DNA from: Myxococcales bacterium
GTDB lineage: Bacteria > Myxococcota_A > Polyangia > Haliangiales > Haliangiaceae
Direction of reading: 5' to 3'
Assembly: GCA_016716835.1 (NCBI GenBank)
Contig: JADJUW010000001.1
Location: forward strand, 2,252,001-2,316,000
DNA: 64,000 nucleotides
Shown: positions 46,381-55,803 of the stretch, one piece after another
How positions within the stretch are numbered: the first letter of the stretch is position 1
How the letters are laid out: each line of letters begins with the position of its first letter
Notes under the pieces: generated by a model
Seen by the model: the letters and a program-made list of their open reading frames with translations, nothing else
The model's database searches: none
What the model was told of the DNA's origin: nothing
Translations under genes and position numbers: made by a program

Positions 46381-47028
46381 TTACGGTTTCCAATCATCCA
46401 CGGATTGTGCGTCACGGACAACGATGCGAATCGTGGCGTACGCAGACGGCAAGGATTGCGAACCATCTTTTACCATGGTCACGTCAAAAGTACGTCCTCC
46501 GACCTGTCGCTCCAACCTATACACGCTCCCAGCTTCAACCCCACGTCCGATATCTTCGAATTCGCCAAACGTAAATTCAGTTCGTCCGCTTAGGCTCGAC
46601 CAGGAATCTTCTGGCTCGAGGCGATAGCCATCTTGCGGTCGAAAAAAGCCGTTCGCGGGAAGCACCACGGTCTCAACAGGCCCATTTGCGCGCGCTTCTT
46701 GCGCACTTGCGAACGGCACCACGCGCGGCGTGAACGTCAAGACTTCGCCGCGAGAGCCCGAGGCTGATTCGCTCCGATAGCCCGGCCCATGATAGACCGC
46801 GATCATTTTTGTTCTCTTGCCGCGTTTGACAGTCTCCAGCTTGCCGACGTCCGTGTTGCTCGCGCCGTTACTGTCGCGATACCAAGCGCGCAGGGGGTCA
46901 CTCTTGACCACGCGAGGTCCGCTAGCTTTTTTTGGCGGTGACAACTTTCCAGATTGGCCGCCCGCATACGCACCGGAAACGGAAAGCGGAAGGGTGCAAA
47001 ATAAGAGACTTAACCATACTTGACGCAT
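46381..47028 (-). CDS. Exported hypothetical protein
   Basis: 215 residues with a signal peptide (MRQVWLSLLFCTLPLSVSG, cleavage near AYA). The mature part is basic, with KASGPRVVKSDPLRAWYRD early on and a patterned C-terminal domain (VYRLERQVGGRTFDVTMVKD). No family is recognised. It is probably periplasmic. It converges on aat. Confidence 0.68.
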   Translation of the reverse strand: MRQVWLSLLFCTLPLSVSGAYAGGQSGKLSPPKKASGPRVVKSDPLRAWYRDSNGASNTDVGKLETVKRGKRTKMIAVYHGPGYRSESASGSRGEVLTFTPRVVPFASAQEARANGPVETVVLPANGFFRPQDGYRLEPEDSWSSLSGRTEFTFGEFEDIGRGVEAGSVYRLERQVGGRTFDVTMVKDGSQSLPSAYATIRIVVRDAQSVDDWKP

Positions 47029-47205
47029 GCCAATGCACTACAAGCAAGCGTCATGCCAAAGGGCACGTTGCCACTAGTAACTACGGATTGGGCCAGTCAC
47101 GCGCCACTCGCCCCGCGCGTCTGGTGTCTATTGACCCCTTGATTTGGGTCCCTGACGTACTGGGTTGCGCTCGCCTGTCGTGTCGCCTCCGTGAGAAGGA
47201 GGGCC

Positions 47206-47799
47206 TTAAAAAAGCTCTGTGCGCAGCAACAAGTTTGAGGCAATGCCGTAGCGCGTGGCGTCGCGAAGCATCGCCATGCCGGTGACCTCGATGCCGAGCG
47301 AGCTGTTGCCGAACTGCATCGGCATCCAGCCGACGCTAGCGTTGGCGGCAACGCCCCACTTGCCTTGCTGCACGCCTCCCACCCACTCGTCGTACGGCGT
47401 GCGAACCAAGTGCGCAACGCCTACTCCGGCCTTTAGATGAACGGCAGCTAGATTGTATTGCACGGCGCCGATGCTTGACGCCGGCGCGGCAAAGGGCGCC
47501 CATCTAAGTCCCAACGTCACCGTGCCGAGCTGCTGAGAATATGTTGCGTCGCGGGCATAGCGGGCAAAGCCCACGTACTCCCCCTCGAACACGAGCTCCA
47601 GCTTGTCAGTAAGCGATTTACCTAATTGCAGCGTCGTCGACGCGCCTCTGCTGCTCGGCTCGCCGTCGGTCTCGCCAACGGCCCCATTGCCAAAGCCAAG
47701 CGAAATCGACGTCCTCGGCGTGGTCGGTTCTGCCCAGGCGCGCGGCGCCAGCAAGAGCATCAGACAAGCGACCCATGCATTGTGTTTGAGTTTAGACAT
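47206..47799 (-). CDS. Putative outer-membrane beta-barrel protein
   Basis: 197 residues from ATG 47799, which opens a signal peptide (KLKHNAWVACLMLLLAPRAWA). The body alternates polar and nonpolar residues in strands (LELVFEGEYVGFARYA, GTVTLGLRWAPFA, AAVHLKAGVGVAHLV) and ends in LLLRTELF, a barrel-type final strand with terminal Phe. It follows another barrel gene by 64 bases. The frame to 48234 is a shadow of that gene. Function is unknown. A CCTCC/GGAGG hairpin lies after the stop. Confidence 0.65.
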   Translation of the reverse strand: MSKLKHNAWVACLMLLLAPRAWAEPTTPRTSISLGFGNGAVGETDGEPSSRGASTTLQLGKSLTDKLELVFEGEYVGFARYARDATYSQQLGTVTLGLRWAPFAAPASSIGAVQYNLAAVHLKAGVGVAHLVRTPYDEWVGGVQQGKWGVAANASVGWMPMQFGNSSLGIEVTGMAMLRDATRYGIASNLLLRTELF

Positions 47800-47863
47800 C
47801 TTGTGTGTGGGTTCTTCTACAGCAATAGATTTCAGCAAGCCACCAAAGTAAGAAGAAGTTGCC

Positions 47864-49198
47864 TCACTCTGGCCCAATGCCGTAAACATCGCGCTCGCCC
47901 GCGCCCACGGTTGAGGCGCCGAAGCCAAAATAGAAGATGGCGCCGAGCGACATCTGCAGCTGATCGAAGCCACCGACCAAGACCGGCAGCTCGGTGCTTG
48001 CGTCGCGCCGGTCGCCGCGGTCGCGCCATGCGACATCGAGGTAGACGTCGAACGTCTTGGAGATGCGCATAAAGTTGCCGATGTGAAATCCCAGCGACGC
48101 GTCGAGATTTGAACCAACGGCGCCCGAATCCGCGTCTGAGTGGTAGATGGGAATTCCGGCGTCGAAGCCAATCGACGTCGCGCCATAGCGCTGCTCGCAC
48201 GTATTCCAACACAGTTGCAGCTCGGCGCTTGCATCGAGTTGGGCGACGCCTCTCGGCGAACTCCCGTCGCCGTCCGGTCGGATCTGCAAGCCTGTCGCGC
48301 CCAAGCGAAATTCGGTCTTGACGAATTCCGATTGTCGCTTGCGCCACGTCACGCCTAGCCCCGCCGAGCGGACATCTTTCGTGCCGGTCAACCCAGGGCT
48401 CCAGCCGGCCCATCCGCCGAGGGCTAGGTGCTTGTGAAACGCATACGCGATGGCACCGGTGGCACCCTGAAGCGTTCGCGTATCCAACCCGTACGGCGTC
48501 TTAGCCAAACCTGTGAGGCTGCCCGAGAACGACAACCTACGTTCCGGCGTAAACGACGCCGCGAGGTTCCAGATGCCTAGGTCTGTGATGGCGAGCGCGT
48601 CGATGCCTTGATGAGCGGCGCGGGACGTCACGTAGCCGACGCTGGTTAGCACGGTGAGGTCGCGAACCTTGCCATCGAGGTCGCCACCTATTTGATCCGG
48701 GGTACCCAATGACGTTCTAAATGATGAAGCCCCCTGCTCGACAATTAGGTCGCCTCCGTGGCTTGTGCCCCCGCTTGTATCGTACGGCGTCAAGGGCACC
48801 TTGACGTCGAGCTCTACCATCGCTGGTCCGTCACTTTCGACCGCCACCGTGCCGCGTACGATGCCATGATGGTGCGCTGCGGCATGGCAGGTTGCGGTGT
48901 AGCCGTACGTGCCAGGCGGCAAATCCGAGAAACTGACGCGGGCGTCATGGCTGTCGTTCTTTACGCTCAAACGACCGATCGACAGCGATATCTCCACGCG
49001 GCTGCACGTGACCACACTGCCCTCGGCCGGGCTGGTCGCAGGCTCGGCTTTCGCTGGCTGTCCCTCGACCATGCCATGCACGCTAAACGTCACGCCGGCC
49101 GAGGAACCTGGGCTCGCGGCGCTTTCGCTGCTTTGTACGGCAACGCCCACCACCATCGCCGCTGCCACCCGTCGCAACGTCCAAATTGCTCGTTTCAT
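47864..49198 (-). CDS. Exported protein with beta-sandwich and beta-barrel parts
   Basis: 444 residues; ATG 49198 is preferred over 49207 because AGGA stands eight bases before it. A signal peptide (RRVAAAMVVGVAV) is followed by a sandwich-like domain with DLPPGTYGYTATCHAAAHHHG (read in parts), resembling carboxypeptidase-regulatory folds, and then from about 190 by many amphipathic strands suggesting an outer-membrane barrel. The His cluster may bind metal. It leads a run with the smaller barrel protein. No family is recognised. Confidence 0.68.
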   Translation of the reverse strand: MKRAIWTLRRVAAAMVVGVAVQSSESAASPGSSAGVTFSVHGMVEGQPAKAEPATSPAEGSVVTCSRVEISLSIGRLSVKNDSHDARVSFSDLPPGTYGYTATCHAAAHHHGIVRGTVAVESDGPAMVELDVKVPLTPYDTSGGTSHGGDLIVEQGASSFRTSLGTPDQIGGDLDGKVRDLTVLTSVGYVTSRAAHQGIDALAITDLGIWNLAASFTPERRLSFSGSLTGLAKTPYGLDTRTLQGATGAIAYAFHKHLALGGWAGWSPGLTGTKDVRSAGLGVTWRKRQSEFVKTEFRLGATGLQIRPDGDGSSPRGVAQLDASAELQLCWNTCEQRYGATSIGFDAGIPIYHSDADSGAVGSNLDASLGFHIGNFMRISKTFDVYLDVAWRDRGDRRDASTELPVLVGGFDQLQMSLGAIFYFGFGASTVGAGERDVYGIGPE

Positions 49199-49303
49199 GT
49201 AACCCATCCTAGTGGGGCTCTCGGCGCGACACCAGACGGGGCGCCTTACAGCACATCACAGGATGTAGACCGCTCGCAGCAGGCTCTCGATACGTCGATC
49301 TAG

Positions 49304-49585
49304 TTACGGCACCACGCCGATGCACTGATCAACACACTCGAAGCTGCCGCTGCACGACCGGTCGTCGAGACAGGTCTCGCAGGCATCGGCGCCCTCGGCA
49401 TACGAAGCATCCGCATTGGCGCGACAGTCGTCGATGCAGCCATCGACGTCGTAGTCCGCGTCGTAGCAATCGGAGTAGCGATTGCAGATTTGGCTGCAGT
49501 CGAAGGCTTGATCCGCAGCGCCATCGCAGCCAATCAGGCCGAGGGTTGAGAGGACAAAGAGGACGGAAATAGATATTCGGTGCAT
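49304..49585 (-). CDS. Small Cys-rich lipoprotein
   Basis: 93 residues from ATG 49585, which opens a short lipoprotein signal (SVLFVLSTLGLIGC). The mature part is acidic with eight or more Cys in the pattern CSQICNRYSDCYDADY, GCIDDCRANAD, CETCLDDRSCSGSFECVDQC. Such small disulfide-rich lipoproteins are common in Myxococcota genomes; function is unknown. The longer frame to 49747 has no support. Confidence 0.7.
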   Translation of the reverse strand: MHRISISVLFVLSTLGLIGCDGAADQAFDCSQICNRYSDCYDADYDVDGCIDDCRANADASYAEGADACETCLDDRSCSGSFECVDQCIGVVP

Positions 49586-49725
49586 GCGTATCGCCAATGC
49601 AAGAACACATCCAACACGGCGCGACGCACAATCAAGGCCTTGGTCTCGGCGAGTCGCGCGCTGGCCGTGATCCCTCGCGGCAAGGCCGCACAGTGAGCGC
49701 GGGTGACACACTCGGCGTGCGACGC

Positions 49726-50218
49726 CTATGAATCGAGCGATGCGCAATGGATGGCGTAGACCTGCCCGCTCGCGACAAGGCCGCCATCAAACGCTAGTTG
49801 AACGCCAAACGCGACGAAGCGCGGCGGCGCCAGCGAGGCCGCAAGGGACGTAAGCGCGATGTCATACGCCGACAGCGGCACCACGCTGGTGGTGAAGGCC
49901 TGCGCGAAATCAATGAGGCCGGCGGTCATGCCCTCGGCCCCGGACGCCGCGTCACCTTCAGGACCCTAGCGGCACGTTGCCAAGCACGAGCGTCTGCAGC
50001 GGCGTGGCCGAGGCCGCGTGCGGGCAGCCTTCGTCGCCACCGCGATGCAGCTCAATGTGCAGCGACGTCGGTGGCACACCGTTAAAGCCAAAATATGCGC
50101 GCTCAAAGACAAGGCTCGTCGTGCCACGCGTGAGCGTTACGGCGCAGGCCGTCTCTTCTCCGCTCGCGGCGCTAGCTGGCGACACGCACCACCAATTTGC
50201 CGACGTGCGTGCCGGCAT
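49726..50218 (-). pseudogene. Broken remnant of an unknown gene (one-base frameshift)
   Basis: Two frames join into one sensible protein if one G is removed from the GGG near 49965: VLGNVPLG then PEGDAASGAEGMTAGLIDF. The first piece (to 50218) has strand-like CAVTLTRGTTSLVFERAYFGF, the second ends IHCASLDS at 49726. The open frame enters the oxidoreductase gene upstream, so the native start is missing or was lost. No family is recognised. It is either a decayed gene or a sequence error. Confidence 0.55.
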
Positions 50219-51134
50219 CGAGCACCGTCAGCGCTTCGATCGTTTGCTCAAACGCAAAGGTCTGCGCAATGGGTACGATTACCGCTCCTGCTGCCTGCCA
50301 CGCCGCCAGCTGCGCCAAATCCGCGGCTCTCGATTTGGTCATCGCGAACGTCGCGCGCCGCTGCGAAAACCAGCCGCTGAGCTTGCCCCACAGCAGGCCG
50401 GCACTCGGCAACAACGTGACGTAAGTGCCACCCCGCACCATGATGTCGGCGCACGCCGTCGCCGAGGACGTCGACGCGGCGTCGAGGACGACGTCAAAGC
50501 GCCGCCCCAACGCGCCGAGCGCCGTGACCTTGTAGTCCACCACCTTGTCGGCACCGAGCGCGGCAACCGCGGCCAGCTTGCCGGCGCTGCACGTCGCCCA
50601 CACCTCGGCCGCGCCGAGTTGCCTCGCGATCTGCACTGCCAGGCTACCGACGCCGCCCGACGCGCCATTGACCAGCACGCTGCCTCCCGCGCGCAGACGG
50701 CCGTCATCGCGCAAGGCCTGCAGCGCCGTACAACCGGCCGTCGCGAGCGCCGCGGCCTGGGCGTGCGAAAGCGAGGCGGGCTTGATCGCAATGGCGCTTG
50801 TGGGCACAACCACAAGCTCACCCAGTGAGCCTTGGCGATTGTTCATCGCATAGGGCAAAAAACCGAACACCGGCTGACCGACCTCAAACCCCACCGCGCC
50901 GGCACCGAGCGCTTCCACGACGCCGCTAAAGTCAAAGCCGAGCACCAACGGAAAGGCCCCCGCGTGCAAAAAGCCGCCTCCATCTTTGCCGCGCAATACC
51001 TTGAGGTCGGCCGGATTGAGCGCCGCGGCATGAACGCGCACTAACACCTCCCCTGCGCTTGGAACTGGACTCGTCACATCGCGCAACGCCACCGACGATG
51101 GCTCGCCACGCGCTAAAATTGATTGTGCCTTCAC
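50172..51134 (-). CDS. Quinone-oxidoreductase-type NAD(P)H-dependent dehydrogenase (MDR family)
   Basis: 320 residues. The GroES-like half (GEVLVRVHAAALNPADLKV, PLVLGFDFSGVVEALG) precedes a Rossmann half with VLVNGASGGVGSLAVQIAR. The zinc ligands of alcohol dehydrogenases are absent, as in quinone oxidoreductases. It probably reduces quinones or enones with NADPH in the cytoplasm; the substrate is unknown. It is divergent from pntA, a producer of NADPH. Confidence 0.9.
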   Translation of the reverse strand: MKAQSILARGEPSSVALRDVTSPVPSAGEVLVRVHAAALNPADLKVLRGKDGGGFLHAGAFPLVLGFDFSGVVEALGAGAVGFEVGQPVFGFLPYAMNNRQGSLGELVVVPTSAIAIKPASLSHAQAAALATAGCTALQALRDDGRLRAGGSVLVNGASGGVGSLAVQIARQLGAAEVWATCSAGKLAAVAALGADKVVDYKVTALGALGRRFDVVLDAASTSSATACADIMVRGGTYVTLLPSAGLLWGKLSGWFSQRRATFAMTKSRAADLAQLAAWQAAGAVIVPIAQTFAFEQTIEALTVLDAGTHVGKLVVRVAS

Positions 51135-51239
51135 GTCGCCACGCTAGCACGTTGCGACCACGAACATTGAGGGGCCGAGAACCTCAAACGCCAGGCCCAA
51201 CCCTTGCGATTGCGCCCCCAAAAAGGCAAGGTAGGCGCG

Positions 51240-52865
51240 ATGAAACTGGGCGTACTTCGCGAACAATCACCCGGCGAAAAACGCGTCGCGGTGGCCCCCG
51301 CCAACCTTGAGCGGCTGACCAAGCAAGGCTGGGAGGTCCTGGTCCAAACCGGCGCCGGTGAGGCCGCTGGGTTTGCCGATGCGGCGTATACGGCCGCAGG
51401 CGCGAGCATTGCAACGGCCGACGAGGTCTTGGCCAAGGCCGACGTACTGGTCATGATTCGCGCGCCCAAGGCCGACGCGCCAGCGCTGGGGAAACTGCGC
51501 CCCGGCCAGACTGTCATCGGCCAGCTCTTTCCGGCGCAAAATGCCGCGCTCGTTCAGCGCCTCGCCGAGCAGCAAGTGACCGCGCTGTCGCTCGACCGCG
51601 TGCCGCGCATCACTCGCGCGCAAAAGATGGACACGCTGTCGTCGATGGCGAACATCACAGGCTATCGCGCCGTCATCGAGGCGTCGACGCAGTTCGGCCG
51701 ATTCTTTACCGGTCAAATCACCGCGGCCGGCAAGCTCGCCCCCGCCAAAGTCCTCATCGTTGGCGCAGGCGTCGCGGGTCTTGCCGCGCTGGGCGCCGCC
51801 AAGAGCCTTGGCGCCATCGTCCGCGCGTTTGACACCCGCGAAGCCGCGCGCGAACAAGTACAAAGCCTAGGCGGCGAGTTTCTCACCGTCACCGTGCAGG
51901 AAGCCGGTGACGGCGGTGGTGGCTACGCCAAAGAGATGTCGAAAGAATTTATTGAGGCCGAGTACGCGCTATTTCGCGCCCAGGCCAAAGAGGTAGACAT
52001 CGTTATCACGACGGCGCTCATTCCCGGCAAGCCCGCACCCAAGCTGTGGCTCGCCGATATGGTCGAACTCATGAAACCTGGCTCGGTCGTCATTGATCTT
52101 GCGGCCGAGCAAGGCGGCAATTGCGATCTCACCCGCGCCGGCGAGGTGGTGGTGCACAACGGCGTGAAGGTTGTCGGCTACTATGACTATGCGAGCCGCA
52201 TGGCCGCCGTGGCATCGGAGCTTTTTGGCACCAACGTCGCGAACTTTCTCGATGAACTTGGCGGCGCGAGCAAGTGGCACATCGATGTTGACAACGAAAT
52301 CACGCGCGGCGCGCTGGTGCTCGAGCGCGGCGAAAAGCGCGAGTTGCGGCCGTTGCCAGCAAAGGTGTCCGCGCCAGCAGCGGCCGCAACAACCGCCGCG
52401 CCAGCGTCCTCCCTTGCAGCGCCTCGCCCAGCTTCTACCTCATCGGCGCCGAAGTCTTCCGGCCATGGTCATAACGCCACGCCCATGTCGGCGGGGACCA
52501 AGCAGGCGATCAACATCATCGGGGCGCTTGCCGCGCTCGCCTGGCTCATATTGCGATTCGCCAAGCCCGATGCAATCGTTGGCGGTGCGGCCTTTGTGCA
52601 GCACCTCACCGTGTTCGTGCTCGCCGTATTCGTCGGCTGGCAAGTGGTGTGGAACGTGGCGCCCGCGCTACACACGCCGCTAATGAGCGTCACCAACGCC
52701 ATCTCAGGCATCATTATTGTTGGCGGCATGATGGTCGGCGCCGCCTCGCATGAGGGCCTATCAACGGCGATTGTGCTCGCCATCCTCGCCACCTTTTTCG
52801 CCACCATTAATATCGCCGGTGGCTTCCTCGTCACCCGCCGCATGTTGGCGATGTTTCGCAAGTAG
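51240..52865 (+). CDS. pntA: NAD(P) transhydrogenase subunit alpha
   Basis: 541 residues from ATG 51240; the 12 codons upstream have no support. The NAD-binding domain I has LREQSPGEKRVAVAP, GAGVAGLAALGAAKSLGA and the RDVQ-like loop DRVPRITRAQ. A Pro/Ala linker (about 385-415) leads to three or four membrane helices, so the usual alpha-1 and alpha-2 parts are fused as in E. coli PntA. With PntB it uses the proton gradient to make NADPH from NADH. Nine bases separate it from pntB. Confidence 0.95.
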   Translation: MKLGVLREQSPGEKRVAVAPANLERLTKQGWEVLVQTGAGEAAGFADAAYTAAGASIATADEVLAKADVLVMIRAPKADAPALGKLRPGQTVIGQLFPAQNAALVQRLAEQQVTALSLDRVPRITRAQKMDTLSSMANITGYRAVIEASTQFGRFFTGQITAAGKLAPAKVLIVGAGVAGLAALGAAKSLGAIVRAFDTREAAREQVQSLGGEFLTVTVQEAGDGGGGYAKEMSKEFIEAEYALFRAQAKEVDIVITTALIPGKPAPKLWLADMVELMKPGSVVIDLAAEQGGNCDLTRAGEVVVHNGVKVVGYYDYASRMAAVASELFGTNVANFLDELGGASKWHIDVDNEITRGALVLERGEKRELRPLPAKVSAPAAAATTAAPASSLAAPRPASTSSAPKSSGHGHNATPMSAGTKQAINIIGALAALAWLILRFAKPDAIVGGAAFVQHLTVFVLAVFVGWQVVWNVAPALHTPLMSVTNAISGIIIVGGMMVGAASHEGLSTAIVLAILATFFATINIAGGFLVTRRMLAMFRK

Positions 52866-52874
52866 GAGCCCACC

Positions 52875-54257
52875 GTGCCTTTATCATTTTTGCTTACCCT
52901 GCTCGCCTACATCGTCGCCGCGGTGCTGTTTATCTTCAGCCTCGGCGGGCTGGCGAATCAAGAATCCGCCAAGCGCGGCAACTGGCTCGGCATCGTCGGC
53001 ATGGCGATTGCCATTGTCGCCACGTTGCTCGTTCCTGGTGCCAAGTTTCATTGGCTGATGTATTTTGCGCTCGCCGCGGGCGCCGGCATCGGCGGCGTCA
53101 TGGCCGCGCGCGTCGGCATGACGCAAATGCCCGAGCTCGTGGCGCTGCTACACAGCTTTGTCGGGATTGCCGCGGTATTAGTTGGCCTGGCGCTCATCGT
53201 CGCGGCGCCGCGAGCCAGCGGCGGCCTGCGCGTCGAAGTGTTCATCGACGTCTTCATCGGCGCCATCACCTTTACCGGCTCGATCGTCGCCTTCCTCAAG
53301 CTCAACGGCAAGCTCAGCGGCAAGCCGCTCTTGTTGCCAGCGCGCCATATGCTCAACCTTGCCGCGCTCATTACCTCGGTGGTGCTCGCCGTCATCTTCG
53401 CCAGCGGTGGCCATATGTGGGCGCTGCTCGCGGCCATTGCCATTGCCTGCTTGCTCGGCATTCACTTGGTCGCGGCCATCGGCGGTGCCGACATGCCGGT
53501 GGTGGTGTCGCTGCTCAACAGCTACTCGGGTTGGACCGCGGCCGCCGCGGGTTTTATGCTTGAGAACGACCTGTTAATCGTTACCGGCGCGCTCGTAGGC
53601 TCATCCGGCGCGATTCTTAGCTACATCATGTGCCGCGCGATGAACCGCTCGATCTGGAACGTCGTGTTCGGCGGCTTTGGTGCCGACGCACCAAAGTCCA
53701 GCGGCGCCACCGCACCTGCCGCCCCACTAGGCGAAATCCACGACATCCTCGGCGCCGACGTCGCCATCGCGCTGGCCGGCGCCAAGAGCGTGGTCATTGT
53801 CCCAGGCTATGGCATGGCCGTCTCGCGCGCCCAGCACGTCGTGCGCGAGCTCACCGACGTGCTGCGCGCGCGCGGCATCCAGGTGCGCTTTGCGATTCAT
53901 CCCGTCGCCGGCCGCCTGCCCGGCCACATGAACGTGCTGCTCGCCGAGGCCAACGTGCCCTACGACATCGTCCTTGAAATGGACGAGATCAACTGCGATA
54001 TGCCAACCACCGACGTCTGCATCATTATTGGCGCCAACGACATTGTGAATCCCGCGGCCGAAACCGACGCCTCCAGCCCTATTTACGGCATGCCGGTTTT
54101 GCAGGTGTGGAAGTCCAAGCTCGTCATCGTCAACAAGCGCAGCCGTGGCTCGGGCTATGCCGGCATCGACAACCCGCTGTTCTACGAGCCCGTCACGCGC
54201 ATGCTCTTTGGCGACGCCAAAGACGCCATGGAAAAAGTAGTCACCGCGCTCCGCTAG
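52875..54257 (+). CDS. pntB: NAD(P) transhydrogenase subunit beta
   Basis: 460 residues from GTG 52875, with AGGAG six bases before it. Eight or nine membrane helices (domain II) are followed by the NADP-binding domain III with VVIVPGYGMAVSRAQH, FAIHPVAGRLPGHMNVLLAE (read in parts) and the C-terminal KRS motif in VNKRSRGSGYAG. It completes the proton-translocating transhydrogenase. Repeat element B starts 11 bases after the stop. Confidence 0.96.
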   Translation: MPLSFLLTLLAYIVAAVLFIFSLGGLANQESAKRGNWLGIVGMAIAIVATLLVPGAKFHWLMYFALAAGAGIGGVMAARVGMTQMPELVALLHSFVGIAAVLVGLALIVAAPRASGGLRVEVFIDVFIGAITFTGSIVAFLKLNGKLSGKPLLLPARHMLNLAALITSVVLAVIFASGGHMWALLAAIAIACLLGIHLVAAIGGADMPVVVSLLNSYSGWTAAAAGFMLENDLLIVTGALVGSSGAILSYIMCRAMNRSIWNVVFGGFGADAPKSSGATAPAAPLGEIHDILGADVAIALAGAKSVVIVPGYGMAVSRAQHVVRELTDVLRARGIQVRFAIHPVAGRLPGHMNVLLAEANVPYDIVLEMDEINCDMPTTDVCIIIGANDIVNPAAETDASSPIYGMPVLQVWKSKLVIVNKRSRGSGYAGIDNPLFYEPVTRMLFGDAKDAMEKVVTALR

Positions 54258-54267
54258 CGGGTGGACC

Positions 54268-54455
54268 GGCAGGTGGGCGCACGTGTCTTTCTGCTCGCAG
54301 ATAGCGTGTGGACCGGCAAGTTGGCGCACGTGTCTTCCTGCTCGCAGATAGCGACCCTCCGGGGCATGGCGAGACCGCTGTGGTATCCACATCCCTCGGT
54401 GCTAGCCACACCGCCCTGCAATCTATGCTCGCGGAAGAAACGTGCGCCACCTGCC
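54268..54455 (+). repeat. Dispersed palindromic element, copy B (long form, 188 bp)
   Basis: The left end GGCAGGTGGGCGCACGTG is present twice, 47 bp apart (54268 and 54315 onward), each reaching CTCGCAGATAGC. The core CTGTGGTATCCAC and CCACACCGCCCTGCAATCTA follows, and the right end ACGTGCGCCACCTGCC closes it in inverted orientation. It has the same orientation as copy A. It begins 11 bases after pntB. The next 139 bases (54456-54594) hold the left copy of a 16-bp repeat (54480-54495) and nothing else recognised. Confidence 0.75.
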
Positions 54456-54479
54456 GGAACGCCAGCGCGCAGAAGCGGC

Positions 54480-54495
54480 GTGCGGCACATGTTCG
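54480..54495 (+). repeat. 16-bp direct repeat, left copy
   Basis: GTGCGGCACATGTTCG recurs exactly at 55804-55819, the two copies bracketing the 43-bp tandem repeat and the methyltransferase gene. Confidence 0.4.
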
Positions 54496-54594
54496 GATCA
54501 GAGCGTTTCGCGAAGGCACGTTGGCTCCAGCGATTTGGCAGGTGGTGCCCTCCTGAGCGCAAGGCGTCGTGAGCAGAGCGAACAGCCGTAGCTC

Positions 54595-54731
54595 TGAGAC
54601 GAAGCATGTGCTCGCGCGCCGCTGACCGCCGCCCCGATGAGACGAAGCATGTGCTCGCGCGCCGCTGACCTCCGCCCCGATGAGACGAAGCATGTGCTCG
54701 CGCGCCGCTGACACATGAGGCGAAGCATGTC
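54595..54731. repeat. 43-bp tandem repeat, three units plus remnant
   Basis: Units begin with TGAGACGAAGCATGTGCTCG at 54595, 54638 and 54681, exactly 43 bp apart; a shorter copy (TGAGGCGAAGCATGT) starts at 54715. The units are nearly identical (one T/G change in the first two). At 43 bp, not a multiple of three, it cannot encode a protein repeat. It lies 43 bases before the methyltransferase start. Confidence 0.8.
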
Positions 54732-54773
54732 GCCCTCCCGGGAATATTTGCGGCCACGGGTGGTTAGGCAGGG

Positions 54774-55745
54774 ATGTGGCGCGGCGTACTCAAGGCAGCT
54801 GCCGCCTGGCCGGTCGGCAACATGCCAGGCGCGGCAAGCCTGTATCATCGCTTAACCTGCGAGTATGCGGGCTCCCAAACATTCCATGCGCCGAAGCTAG
54901 CCGCCGCGTGGACGGAATATTCTAAGCTGTGGGCGCAAACGTACGGACTTCCCCGCGGCAACGCGCGCGTCTGGGTGCACGATGCGGGGTGGACCCCCAT
55001 CTCAGCGTTCGCCAGTTTCATGATAACGGGGCGCGCCGCGACGCTCACGAATTCTCACGCGCGGGTCCTGGCTCGCTACGGCCAGCAAGCGTTGCGGTGC
55101 GCGCTTGCCATGCCCCTCGAACAAACGGGCATCGATGCAAGCACGCTCGCCGCGCGCCGCACCGCGCTGCAAGCAGCGGTGCATCGCGTAGGTGCTCTCG
55201 AGGCGGTGCAAGCACTTGGCGGCAGTTTGGCAAACAAGAAACTCAGTGGCTCGGAGATCGCGCTCGCGCCCGGCTCATTTGATTTGTGCCATAGCGGCAA
55301 TGCCTTGGAACACTATCCGCCAACCGCCTTGCGCAGATTTCTTGAAGCGTGTGTTACCGCGCTGCGCCCTGGCGGCATCGCATCTCATGTCGTTGACCAT
55401 CGAGATCATTTGCATCACGTCGATCGCACCTGGCCGTTTTTGCTGCACCGCTCGCTACCTGACCGCGCCTACCAAATGCTGTTTGGCCATGAGCTGCTGT
55501 ACCACAACCGCCTTACCCCGACCCAAATGATGAGCTGCCTTGAATCAGTTGGTTTAGAACGCATCATGGTACGCCGTGCGGGTGCCGATCTATTCTACAA
55601 GATGGACGAAGAGGTGTTGCGCCAGTCCAGCGGCGTGCCGGCCTGGACACAAAAGCTCCCCGCATGCGCGCGCGGCGTGGCAGCAACAATTTCCCCACTC
55701 GATGCGCGCACGACGTATGCGCACTACGTGTATCGCAAACGGTAG
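54774..55745 (+). CDS. Class I SAM-dependent methyltransferase-like protein
   Basis: 323 residues. The second half carries a methyltransferase-11 pattern: SFDLCHSGNALEHYPPTALR, then EACVTALRPGGIASHVVDH. The glycine motif I is not obvious in the N-terminal half, where a helical region replaces it, so cofactor binding is uncertain. The target could be a sugar, lipid or small molecule. It is enclosed by repeats (element B, a 43-bp tandem array and a 16-bp direct repeat), suggesting an acquired cassette. GTAGGCAGGG-like purines precede the ATG. Confidence 0.68.
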   Translation: MWRGVLKAAAAWPVGNMPGAASLYHRLTCEYAGSQTFHAPKLAAAWTEYSKLWAQTYGLPRGNARVWVHDAGWTPISAFASFMITGRAATLTNSHARVLARYGQQALRCALAMPLEQTGIDASTLAARRTALQAAVHRVGALEAVQALGGSLANKKLSGSEIALAPGSFDLCHSGNALEHYPPTALRRFLEACVTALRPGGIASHVVDHRDHLHHVDRTWPFLLHRSLPDRAYQMLFGHELLYHNRLTPTQMMSCLESVGLERIMVRRAGADLFYKMDEEVLRQSSGVPAWTQKLPACARGVAATISPLDARTTYAHYVYRKR

Positions 55746-55803
55746 TGTCTCGACGGCGCGTGGGGTTCACCAAACGTCCGGAGAATCGCCACCCGAGGCG
55801 GTG

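Noticed and set aside
54254..54848. Several frames through copy B and the 43-bp tandem array
   Set aside because: They are generated by non-coding repeats; the same peptides appear at the other copies in different frames, and 43 bp is not a multiple of three.
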